Shown here piece by piece: positions 1-6,835 of a stretch of 10,045 nucleotides of DNA (positions are counted from its first letter, which is position 1; the number at the start of each line of letters is the position of its first letter). Under the pieces are notes generated by a model. The model saw nothing but the letters and a program-made list of their open reading frames with translations. It did not search any database and was not told where the DNA came from. The DNA comes from an uncultured Pirellula sp. GTDB lineage: Bacteria; Planctomycetota; Planctomycetia; Pirellulales; Pirellulaceae. The position numbers were made by a program, and so were the translations under genes. Location: NCBI GenBank assembly GCA_903892365.1, contig CAITIF010000249.1, forward strand, positions 1 to 10,045, written 5' to 3'.

Positions 1-228
1 AGCACTGAGACTTCCACGGGACTTGTTCGTCAACCGAGCACCAAGGCCTCCATGCATCCAGCAGGCCAAATTATCTCCAATGGTTCGAATCGATACCAAG
101 GGGCACCGATCCAGCAACCAGATGGATCGACGACGAAACAACCTTACATGCCGTATGTAGCACCGGCTCAACCGCTACCATCGAATTTGAGCGGTAATTC
201 AACGGGGTATCCTCCAACGTCCAACTAA
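1..228 (+). CDS. C-terminal 75 residues of an unidentified Pro/Gln/Ser/Thr-rich protein (5' end outside window)
   Basis: Reading frame 1 is open from the first base to a TAA at 226-228 and encodes 75 residues. Composition is low-complexity and polar: many Pro, Gln, Ser, Thr, Asn and Gly, with Tyr-Pro and Tyr-Val-Ala-Pro stretches near the end and no hydrophobic segment. This resembles a disordered C-terminal tail rather than a folded domain. It lies 60 nt upstream of the CpsD-like gene on the same strand, so it is probably part of the same operon. By position it could be the tail of a polysaccharide export or chain-length protein, but nothing in the visible residues proves that. The family cannot be assigned. 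Confidence 0.6.
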   Translation, partial: STETSTGLVRQPSTKASMHPAGQIISNGSNRYQGAPIQQPDGSTTKQPYMPYVAPAQPLPSNLSGNSTGYPPTSN

Positions 229-288
229 TGCCCTCACTTTCAACCTAAAACCTGTGCAACGTCAACGAACGATCGAACGGAATAGACG

Positions 289-2097
289 ATGAGCGAAGTG
301 AATCAAGCTTTTCTGCGTGCGTATCTGAAGAATCGCGCCTCGCAAACGCGAGAAAGCGTTCCCAACCAAGCGGCTATCAATGAGACGCTGGCTAGCTCGC
401 ATCCTCAAGGAATGCACCAGGCTGGTTTTTCCTCAAGTCCACAACCGCGACAAATACCGGTTGCTACCACAATACGGCAATCTTCTCCGGGGGTTCGGCC
501 ATCCGACAAAGGCCCGTCTGACAAAGGCCCGTCTGACAAAGGCCCGTCTGACAAAGGCCCGTCTGACAAAGGCCCGTCTGACAAAGGCCCAATGGAAGGC
601 ATCCTACCTGGAACTCGGATTGAACAGCCGATTCGAACCGCTCCCTTGGGCGAACACATGCGAGTCGACGCAAGCCATGGGGCAATCCGAAGCCAACCTG
701 CTACTACGGCACCATCTGCTACCACTGCACCGGCTGCTTCCACAGTTGTTCCGCAATCGCAATTGGCACGCGGCGGAGTTTGGAGCCCTATAGGGGTTGA
801 ACGCGGGATGAAAGCCATGGAAACCTCTAAGGCCTCGCCTGCGATCGTCCGAAACGGAGTTGAGGCGGTTAGCAGCGAATCAGCAGTGCAACGTCGTGCA
901 CAGGTGCAACAAGCCCATACACCGGCTAATGCTCCGCACTTGGCACAAAATCAGTTTGCAGTTCAGCCATCCCATTACAATCCGATCCAGTATGTCGATG
1001 GCCTTCGGGAGCACATTGACGCAGCCAAGCCATCTCTTAGCCGAACCAGCGATCAAGCGCTATCTGAAATCGGCCAGCCAATCGCATTTGGTACGGGAAC
1101 AGCCACTGGCCGATCCCGTCCGTCGGATATTCTGCGAGAGACCGTTCCACCTCGCGAGCGTGATGATTTAGGTCATGTTCGCTCGGATGACTCCCCGATT
1201 TATCGAAGAATCGACCAAGCTCATCTCGCACCGAAGAATATCCCTGTCGCGATACCTGCTGTTGCGCCAGCACCTATCACCGTGGAATCTAGGGTCGCCG
1301 TGGAATCTAGGGAACAGGCGACACCTGAAGCGGCCCCGAGTTCGAAGCACGTTGACCGTCGTGTAGCTGCTGAGTTGCCCGAGCTGAAAACGACGAATGG
1401 AGCGGCCGCGGCTGTGTCAAGTCTTCCGCTACCCGTCGCTTTTGCACCGAGCTGGGAAGTCGATTGCTTCTTGTGGCCCGAAGTGGTGAAGCAAATTGAG
1501 CGTTCGCATGCCGACGCGTTTCGCCAGATCGGCAAGCATTTGTGTACAGCCAATCGCGATGGCTTGAAGGTGATGGCAATCACCAGTGGTGAGCGAGGAG
1601 TTGGACGCAGCACCGTTGCCATGCATATGGCTCGAAGCGCCGCTGCAAGCGGACTGAAGGTGGCACTTGTAGAAGGGGATGCCTTTTGCCCAAGCCTGAT
1701 CGATCAGTTACGACTGGACGTGGAGCATGGCTGGGCAGACTGTTTGTTTGAAAACGTGCCTTTGCATGAGGCCGCTGTTCATTCGATTCAAGATGGAATT
1801 ACTTTGTTTCCCTTGAAGAGCGTAATTTCTGCTCAAGAACTGCATGCCAATCTTCATCGTATGGCCAAGCTCATCAAGCGAATATCGACTTTATTCGACA
1901 TCGTATTTATCGATGCGAACCGATTGAACTTGGAGCAACGTGACTTAGTGGGTGTATCACAAGAGTCGGTGATTGATGCCGCAATTGTTGTGGTCGACAC
2001 AGAGCTTAGCATCAAAGAAAAAGTTGACTCGGCAGTCAGTATCTTGCAAAACATGGGATTGTCTTCGATCGGATTGGTCGAAAACTTTCAGTCATAA
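289..2097 (+). CDS. CpsD/CapB-like P-loop ATPase (BY-kinase fold) with long disordered N-terminus
   Basis: 602 residues. Residues 1-385 are low-complexity (Pro, Ala, Ser, Gln, Thr) and include six SDKGP units at 72-101. Residues about 388-600 form a MinD/CpsD-type ATPase domain: deviant Walker A at 434-442 (GERGVGRST), Walker A' around 459-464 (ALVEGD) and Walker B at 537-542 (DIVFID). Family members usually control exopolysaccharide chain length or export, as bacterial tyrosine kinases working with a Wzz/GumC membrane partner. Oddities: the P-loop Lys is Arg440, the A' motif reads EGD instead of the usual DxD, and the C-terminus lacks the tyrosine cluster used for autophosphorylation. A kinase role is therefore doubtful; an ATP-binding regulatory role is the safer reading. 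No membrane segment or signal peptide is seen, so it is probably cytoplasmic. The ATG at 289 has only a weak purine-rich upstream sequence. The ExeA-like gene follows 44 nt downstream. Confidence 0.85.
   Translation: MSEVNQAFLRAYLKNRASQTRESVPNQAAINETLASSHPQGMHQAGFSSSPQPRQIPVATTIRQSSPGVRPSDKGPSDKGPSDKGPSDKGPSDKGPSDKGPMEGILPGTRIEQPIRTAPLGEHMRVDASHGAIRSQPATTAPSATTAPAASTVVPQSQLARGGVWSPIGVERGMKAMETSKASPAIVRNGVEAVSSESAVQRRAQVQQAHTPANAPHLAQNQFAVQPSHYNPIQYVDGLREHIDAAKPSLSRTSDQALSEIGQPIAFGTGTATGRSRPSDILRETVPPRERDDLGHVRSDDSPIYRRIDQAHLAPKNIPVAIPAVAPAPITVESRVAVESREQATPEAAPSSKHVDRRVAAELPELKTTNGAAAAVSSLPLPVAFAPSWEVDCFLWPEVVKQIERSHADAFRQIGKHLCTANRDGLKVMAITSGERGVGRSTVAMHMARSAAASGLKVALVEGDAFCPSLIDQLRLDVEHGWADCLFENVPLHEAAVHSIQDGITLFPLKSVISAQELHANLHRMAKLIKRISTLFDIVFIDANRLNLEQRDLVGVSQESVIDAAIVVVDTELSIKEKVDSAVSILQNMGLSSIGLVENFQS
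502..591 (+). repeat. Six tandem 15-bp units encoding SDKGP
   Basis: Six head-to-tail copies of tctgacaaaggcccg. Copy 1 has c instead of t at its third base, copy 6 ends in a instead of g, and the four middle copies are identical. The unit is five codons long, so copy-number change keeps the CpsD-like gene in frame. The unit has no stop codon in several other frames on both strands, which produces spurious overlapping open frames here. Confidence 0.97.
1280..1312 (+). repeat. Two direct 15-bp copies at 18-bp spacing inside the CpsD-like gene
   Basis: ccgtggaatctaggg occurs at 1280-1294 and again at 1298-1312, encoding two VESR motifs separated by two residues in the disordered N-terminal region. 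The exact nucleotide match suggests a recent in-frame duplication. Confidence 0.9.
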
Positions 2098-2141
2098 ATC
2101 TTTTGGCATCGCGCAACTCCATCCAACATCGAGCTCGAACC

Positions 2142-2978
2142 ATGTACGAATCATACTGGGGATTTCAAGGCCGCCCGTTCGAAAGCCGTTCGGACGAACG
2201 AACTTATTTCCCATCCGAGCTCCACAATGCGGCCCAATTGAAGCTGCATTATGCGATTGAAACCAGAAAGTCGGTGGCCTTGCTATGCGGCGAGCCCGGC
2301 ACCGGAAAATCTATGATCTTGGATTCTGTGCTTCAGAATTTACCTTCGTTTGTCTCTCCGACAGTTCGAGTGGTTTACCCCGCCATGCCGCCAGAGCAAC
2401 TGTTGCGCTACATCGCTCGGCAAATGGCACCTCATGATTCGGCCGATCTTGTCGGTGGAATCGGACAATCCATTGAGACTTTGGAACGAATGCTACGCCA
2501 CAACGTTGGCGAAAATCAGCATGCTTTGATCGTCCTGGACGAGGCTCACTTGCTCGAAAGTTATGGTTCGCTTGAACCGTTACGCCTGTTGCTTAACCTT
2601 GCGGCGGAGCTTACCGATTCTGAATCCGCAGTTACGCTTGTTCTTGCGGGCTCCAACAATCTTTTAGCTCATGTCGCAAGGCATTCAGCGCTTGAAGACC
2701 GAGTCTCCGTCCGATGTGTTTTGGAACGATTTTCTCAAGACGAAACGGCGGAGTACATTCAGCATCGTCTTCATGCTGTGGGCTCCAAGAAAGCGAATGA
2801 GTTTACTGCGGAGGCTATCGAGCGCATTCAAGAAACAACCCTTGGAATTCCTCGCCGAATCAACCGCCTTTGCGATCTTGGGCTGATGGTAGGCTTCGCA
2901 CAAGAACTCCCTCATATCGATGCAAATACCATCGAAAACGCAAATGGCGAACTTTCGATTCGCTCGCAGGCTGCCTAA
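2142..2978 (+). CDS. ExeA-like AAA ATPase (XrtA/PEP-CTERM-system-associated ATPase type)
   Basis: 278 residues from the chosen ATG. The N-terminus MYESYWGFQGRPF matches the conserved opening of ExeA and exosortase-associated ATPases (pattern MYxxYxGxxxxPF). This is why the ATG at 2142 is preferred over an in-frame TTG at 2103 that would add 13 unconserved residues. Walker A is at 50-57 (GEPGTGKS), Walker B at 129-134 (LIVLDE), a sensor-1-like segment around 166-173 (LVLAGSNN), and a GIPRRIN motif at 235-241, typical of this family's sensor-2 region. There is no membrane span, so it is a cytoplasmic ATPase. Relatives drive secretion or exopolysaccharide/exosortase machinery. Following a CpsD-like gene by 44 nt supports an exopolysaccharide locus; the partner machinery lies outside the window. 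The gene converges with the kinase gene, leaving 48 nt with no visible terminator hairpin. Confidence 0.88.
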   Translation: MYESYWGFQGRPFESRSDERTYFPSELHNAAQLKLHYAIETRKSVALLCGEPGTGKSMILDSVLQNLPSFVSPTVRVVYPAMPPEQLLRYIARQMAPHDSADLVGGIGQSIETLERMLRHNVGENQHALIVLDEAHLLESYGSLEPLRLLLNLAAELTDSESAVTLVLAGSNNLLAHVARHSALEDRVSVRCVLERFSQDETAEYIQHRLHAVGSKKANEFTAEAIERIQETTLGIPRRINRLCDLGLMVGFAQELPHIDANTIENANGELSIRSQAA

Positions 2979-3026
2979 TTCGCAATGCTAGGTCGCTCGA
3001 TAGACTCCGGTGGCTTTCAACTTGCT

Positions 3027-5666
3027 TTATCCAGGCGGGGCGTTGCACAAAAGTAAGGACTCAAGCCAATCTCGCCAGCGCTTGGTCGATACCACGTCCA
3101 TTTGTGGATAGCTCAATTGCGGAATCGAAATCTGCTTGTTACCTGCCAGCCAGGTAAGTGACCCTTGCCAAATACCGCTTTCGTCGACTTCGATTCGAAG
3201 CTGTAAAGGGTCGGAATCGCGTCTCCCTTCGAAGCACGTTTGCAGTTCGATCCGCCCAAGACGATTCCAGGTACTACTACCCAACCGAGAACCTTCTACA
3301 AACTGCAAAATTGGTTGCCCAGTACCTTTCGGTGTAAAACGTAATGTCTTGCTACACTGATTCGGTACGGGCGAGTCTTTTGCCATCAGTATCTTCGGGG
3401 CGCTGATACGATCAGACTGTTCCTCAATGATAACCCCTAGGTCGTATGCCATGGATGCGCGAGCGATGGTCGCGGTGGGTTCAACGGGGGGCATGATGTA
3501 CTTTGCTTGGATCGCAGCCCCACGCGATAGATCATTCGAGCGCATCATGACCAACTTTGCTTTTGGTCCGATCAACTCGGCCAACTTTCGTTGGATCTTG
3601 GGCATCCAGCGTAGATCTCCTAGCACGAGAATTGCGTTAATCGATGTAGGATCTATCTTGGAACGTACTAGTGCTTCTTTCGCAAAGTTCTCGCAATCGT
3701 CTTCCAGTTCACCAACCCATTGGTGCAAGTGTTCACGTTCAAGTTGTTTTTCCAACTTACCGCCCGGTACTTCGAAAACAAAAGGAACCGTGGCAGAAAC
3801 CCGGAGCTTGTCAAAGGCCCGTTCGACGGTTCTCTGCAACCGCGAAGCAGCACTCATGTCTTCTCGAATCACGTTTCCGAACCTGCTCTCCACTTCGGAT
3901 GCAAGCAGTTTCGCAGCTTTGTCGTGCCAACGGGTTATACCTCGTTTCCAATCCCCTACCGACGACAGCATTTGTACCGAAAGCCCTTCGATGCGAACGA
4001 GGGAAACTTCGCACGCTGCACCATTGAGCATGGCGACCATAAAAACCTTGCGGTACTCCGTTGGTTGGTCAGAAGAATGCGCTAAACGTGATTCGATTTC
4101 GGTATGTGCCAGTACAGCTGCCAAGGGTTTGTTGATCAGTTGTAGGACTTCGACACCCGCGATCGAAGCCGCCGTTTTGGTACTGAGCCGATGCAATTGG
4201 TCATAACATGCAGGTACGGTGATGACTGCATGAGATGCATTGGGGACTTTCCGTCTTGCACTGCCGGCCAATTGCCGAATGACGCATGCAACCAAAACCT
4301 CCGGTGGCACTTGCCGTCCCCCGAAGGGCCGCTCCAGCAACGGCAAACCATACCAACGTTGCATTCCGTAAAAGATTTGATTGGGCTTTGTCGCTCGCAA
4401 CGATACAGCCTGAGCCCCTACGGCGACTTGTTCACCTTCACTGTACAGCATGTTTCGAAGATCGGTTGAGTCTCCGTCGACAGCAATCTCTTCAAGCTTA
4501 AACTCTTGGTCGATATAACTCACTCGCGAATGGATCAACCCAAGTTCAATACCGACGGCCGCAAACGATCGTTGAGACGTCGATTTTTCAAGTCCTGTAC
4601 TCGTCGCAAAATCAAACCCAAACTTGGAGGGTACGTTTTCGACCGGTTTCACGCGAGGAGCTACGATGGGTCGTTCAATTAAATGAAGTGAAATCAGCTT
4701 CTCTAAAAGATCGGAAGCGGATTGGCATCTTTCCGCAGGGTTTTTGGCAACCAAAGCCTGAAACACGGAATCCAATCGAATATCCAAATCGCTCCTGACT
4801 TCATAAAGTGCTTGCGGCTTACGATTGATCTGAGCCAATGCAGTCTGAACCGTCTCTCCATGAAACATGGGACGTCCGGTTAGCAGGTAGAAAATCGTAG
4901 CGCCTAAAGAATAAAGATCACTGCGATGGTCTACAGTCTCAGGAGCATTGATTTGTTCAGGGGACATGAACTCAACCGTGCCAACGATCTGCGATTCCCT
5001 ACCTTTGCGTTGCTCGATATGGTCTCGTAAGACAGCCAAACCAAAGTCAAGAATCTTTAGGACACCCGCCGACGTGATCATCATGTTGCTGGGTTTGATG
5101 TCGCGATGGACGATCCCTTGGGCGTGCGCATAGGCAAGCGCCGAGGCCGATTGCCGCAAGATCTCAACCACCTCTTGTACCCCTAACGGCCCCGTTCGAG
5201 CTAATCGATCCGAAACGACCTCCCCTTCAATCAGTTCCATTACTAAATAATGGACGGGAGAATTTGCCTCGCGATAGCATCCGGCGTCAAAGGCCGTGAC
5301 AATATTGGGATGCATCAGTTTTGCGGTCGCGCGCACTTCGCTATAAAATCGGTCGACGGCGATGGGGTCTTCTGATAACGCTCGCGGCAAAACTTTCAGT
5401 GCTACCAAACGATCCATCGTGCGATGCCGCGCACGAAACACTTGCCCCATCCCCCCGGCACCAATTTTACCCTCGATCAAGTACTCGCCTAAAACAGGTA
5501 GATGCGTTTCACGATCTTGGTCCAAACGCTGAACCGACAGATCGTCTGCCTCTTCGCGACTTGGGCTAGGCGTGCTGAGAAGAAAATCTCCGTTGTGCTC
5601 GTTGTCGAGCGAAAAGGCTCGAGTGACGCCTGGCTTTGGCTCTTCAGAATTCGAATCGTTCGACAT
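3027..5666 (-). CDS. PknB-type Ser/Thr protein kinase fused to a degenerate Hsp70 (DnaK-like) module
   Basis: 879 residues. Residues about 60-328 form a complete Hanks-type kinase: glycine loop 69-74 (GAGGMG), Lys91 in VALK, alpha-C Glu110, HRDIKPSN at 187-194, DFG at 207-209 and SPE at 235-237. All catalytic residues are present, so it should be active. Residues about 330-365 are a polar linker with no transmembrane helix, unlike many PknB kinases, so the protein is probably cytosolic. Residues about 367-725 align by eye along the whole Hsp70 nucleotide-binding domain (GIELG 372-376, AVITVPA 480-486, INKPLAAVLA 511-520, ILVLGDLRWMP 679-689, GAAIQ 716-720). Residues about 738-850 resemble the Hsp70 beta substrate-binding domain (LGRIEL, IEVDESGIW). 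The helical lid is absent. Key Hsp70 ATPase residues are replaced (see findings). Residues 1-55 are acidic and probably disordered. The ATG at 5666 has no clear RBS. The fusion is one uninterrupted frame. Kinase substrates and any ligand of the Hsp70 part are unknown. Confidence 0.92.
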   Translation of the reverse strand: MSNDSNSEEPKPGVTRAFSLDNEHNGDFLLSTPSPSREEADDLSVQRLDQDRETHLPVLGEYLIEGKIGAGGMGQVFRARHRTMDRLVALKVLPRALSEDPIAVDRFYSEVRATAKLMHPNIVTAFDAGCYREANSPVHYLVMELIEGEVVSDRLARTGPLGVQEVVEILRQSASALAYAHAQGIVHRDIKPSNMMITSAGVLKILDFGLAVLRDHIEQRKGRESQIVGTVEFMSPEQINAPETVDHRSDLYSLGATIFYLLTGRPMFHGETVQTALAQINRKPQALYEVRSDLDIRLDSVFQALVAKNPAERCQSASDLLEKLISLHLIERPIVAPRVKPVENVPSKFGFDFATSTGLEKSTSQRSFAAVGIELGLIHSRVSYIDQEFKLEEIAVDGDSTDLRNMLYSEGEQVAVGAQAVSLRATKPNQIFYGMQRWYGLPLLERPFGGRQVPPEVLVACVIRQLAGSARRKVPNASHAVITVPACYDQLHRLSTKTAASIAGVEVLQLINKPLAAVLAHTEIESRLAHSSDQPTEYRKVFMVAMLNGAACEVSLVRIEGLSVQMLSSVGDWKRGITRWHDKAAKLLASEVESRFGNVIREDMSAASRLQRTVERAFDKLRVSATVPFVFEVPGGKLEKQLEREHLHQWVGELEDDCENFAKEALVRSKIDPTSINAILVLGDLRWMPKIQRKLAELIGPKAKLVMMRSNDLSRGAAIQAKYIMPPVEPTATIARASMAYDLGVIIEEQSDRISAPKILMAKDSPVPNQCSKTLRFTPKGTGQPILQFVEGSRLGSSTWNRLGRIELQTCFEGRRDSDPLQLRIEVDESGIWQGSLTWLAGNKQISIPQLSYPQMDVVSTKRWRDWLESLLLCNAPPG

Positions 5667-5774
5667 AAAACGTGGCTTGACCGGGTAGGTAAGGACGGTT
5701 TCGGGGAATTAGGGGCGGTCATGAAGGCAGCTTAGGCTCTCTTGCATCTTACTCCGCAAAAGGCTCCAGCGTCC

Positions 5775-5795
5775 AGGATTTGGCATCGAAATCCT
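5775..5795 (-). terminator. Weak hairpin downstream of the transglutaminase-like gene
   Basis: Perfect 7-bp inverted repeat aggattt/aaatcct with a 7-nt loop, 10 nt beyond the stop codon of the gene at 5806-6612. The stem is AT-rich. On the minus strand the first T run (TTTT) appears only about 15 nt later, so it is a poor fit to an intrinsic terminator and could be chance. Confidence 0.25.
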
Positions 5796-5805
5796 CTAGA
5801 GCAAC

Positions 5806-6612
5806 CTAAATTAAGTCGGTTCGAATGTTAAAAAGCTCCAGGCGATTGACTCCGAAGGTCGTGGTGATGGCAACATCGGCAGCATCGCGCCCCCTGGCCA
5901 TTAAAACACGCCCGATCCGTGGCGTATTGTTGCGAGCGTCCACGGTGAACCAAGTCCCGCCCAGATAGACCTCGAACCAGGCGCTGAAGTCCATCGGATA
6001 CGAAGCCGCCGGAACTCCGATATCACCCAAGTAACCGGTACAATAGCGAGCGGGAATGTTCAAACAACGGCAGAACGTGATCGCAAGATGCATGTAATCT
6101 CGGCAAACGCCTGTTCGTTCACGATAGGCTTCGAGAGCGGTTCGGGTCGAGCGAGCCTGCATATAGTCAAATCGAATGTGGGAATGTACGAAGTTGCAAA
6201 TCGCCTGAACCAAGCTCCATCCAGCTGGCTGATTTCCAAATAAAGCCCACGCGATCTCTTTGAGCTCTCCGTCCACCTCGCAGTAACGGCTAGCCAACAG
6301 GTACACGAACACCTCATTCGGTAGCTCAGGAGGCATTAGCTGGGCCGAATTCCATCCTAAGACATCGGGTGCACCATCAACCTCTACGACCACATCATTG
6401 GAGAAGGTAGAACGACCTGCCGCAACCGAAACGCGACTACAACGATTACCATACAAATCAAGGTAATTGGTGATAGGAACCTCAGGTGTGACCCGAAGCT
6501 GCTCCGGTGAGCGGACTTGCGAATCCAGCGAGGGATGAAGACTCAACATCAAAACCATCGATGTTGACTCTGGGAATGTAAACGCAATCTCAAATCCGAC
6601 CCGAATGAGCAT
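5806..6612 (-). CDS. Transglutaminase-like family protein
   Basis: 268 residues. Residues about 1-95 match the beta-rich N-terminal domain found in bacterial transglutaminase-like proteins. Residues about 130-228 are the transglutaminase/cysteine-protease core: the nucleophile motif GVCRDYMHL places Cys170, followed by IPARYCTGYLGD (186-197) and the AWFEVYLGG strand (211-219). The conserved family tail RVLMARGRDAADVA follows (235-247). The usual triad is Cys-His-Asp. Here the position normally written HAW is Ser210-Ala-Trp, and the Asp is Asp225 in DARNN, so the triad His is not visible. From memory, a bacterial subfamily carries FSAW at this place, so this may be typical of the subfamily. 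There is no signal peptide, so it is probably cytoplasmic. Substrate is unknown; members may act as peptidases, amidases or cross-linking enzymes. The ATG is supported by a strong RBS. The gene lies 139 nt upstream of the kinase gene on the same strand, too far apart to infer an operon. Confidence 0.85.
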   Translation of the reverse strand: MLIRVGFEIAFTFPESTSMVLMLSLHPSLDSQVRSPEQLRVTPEVPITNYLDLYGNRCSRVSVAAGRSTFSNDVVVEVDGAPDVLGWNSAQLMPPELPNEVFVYLLASRYCEVDGELKEIAWALFGNQPAGWSLVQAICNFVHSHIRFDYMQARSTRTALEAYRERTGVCRDYMHLAITFCRCLNIPARYCTGYLGDIGVPAASYPMDFSAWFEVYLGGTWFTVDARNNTPRIGRVLMARGRDAADVAITTTFGVNRLELFNIRTDLI

Positions 6613-6618
6613 TTCTAG

Positions 6619-6623
6619 TCCTT
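6619..6623 (-). promoter_or_regulatory. Shine-Dalgarno AAGGA for the transglutaminase-like gene
   Basis: AAGGA on the minus strand, 6 nt before the ATG at 6612. It is one of the few strong ribosome binding sites in the window and it fixes the start of this gene. Confidence 0.75.
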
Positions 6624-6685
6624 GGGTCGGTGTTCGACCAAAACGAGCAACCGCACTACTTTTTTGTTCTCCCCATCATAGAAGG

Positions 6686-6708
6686 GTTTGCCGGCGGAAC
6701 CGGCAAAC
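6686..6708. other. Perfect GC-rich hairpin between two minus-strand genes
   Basis: gtttgccgg and ccggcaaac form a perfect 9-bp stem around a 5-nt loop (cggaa). It lies 128 nt past the stop of the propeller gene at 6836-7780 and 73 nt upstream of the transglutaminase-like ATG. Neither strand has a T tract directly after it; on the minus strand the following sequence is purine-rich. It could be a terminator without a U tract, an mRNA 3'-end stabiliser or a leader element. Apart from this hairpin and the 17-bp repeat, nothing else was recognised in 6613-6835. Confidence 0.6.
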
Positions 6709-6743
6709 GTTGATCGATTTCAGCGAGTATTGTAAGAATCGAT

Positions 6744-6777
6744 GATCTAATTGGTGAAACGATCTAAATGGTGAAAC
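6744..6777. repeat. Tandem pair of 17-bp repeats
   Basis: gatctaattggtgaaac (6744-6760) is followed directly by gatctaaatggtgaaac (6761-6777), with 16 of 17 bases identical. The pair is in non-coding DNA 58 nt downstream of the propeller gene's stop and about 130 nt upstream of the transglutaminase-like start. Two adjacent near-identical copies could be a protein-binding site pair or a simple duplication; no known operator is recognised. Confidence 0.85.
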
Positions 6778-6835
6778 CTATCGGCAAGGCCAAGCTTCCA
6801 TTCTTGGCGTAAGTAGGCAGACTTGATCAGGGAGA

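Noticed and set aside
502..591. CRISPR-like array
   Set aside because: The 15-bp units are contiguous with no spacers and are in-frame coding sequence.
405..818. 137-residue minus-strand frame and a 137-residue plus-strand frame over the SDKGP repeat
   Set aside because: Both are open only because the 15-bp unit lacks stops in several frames; neither has a domain or an RBS, and the CpsD-like frame continues on both sides.
2103..2141. Upstream TTG start adding 13 residues to the ExeA-like protein
   Set aside because: The added residues are unlike the family, there is no RBS, and the ATG at 2142 begins exactly at the conserved MYESYxG opening.
2979..3026. Possible bidirectional terminator between the converging ExeA-like and kinase genes
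   Set aside because: No convincing inverted repeat or T run was found in these 48 bases.
3427..4206. 259-residue open frame antisense to the Hsp70 half of the kinase fusion
   Set aside because: Its product has no recognisable domain and is rich in Ser/Arg/Thr, as expected from reading a gene backwards. The opposite strand has a clear kinase-Hsp70 alignment throughout.
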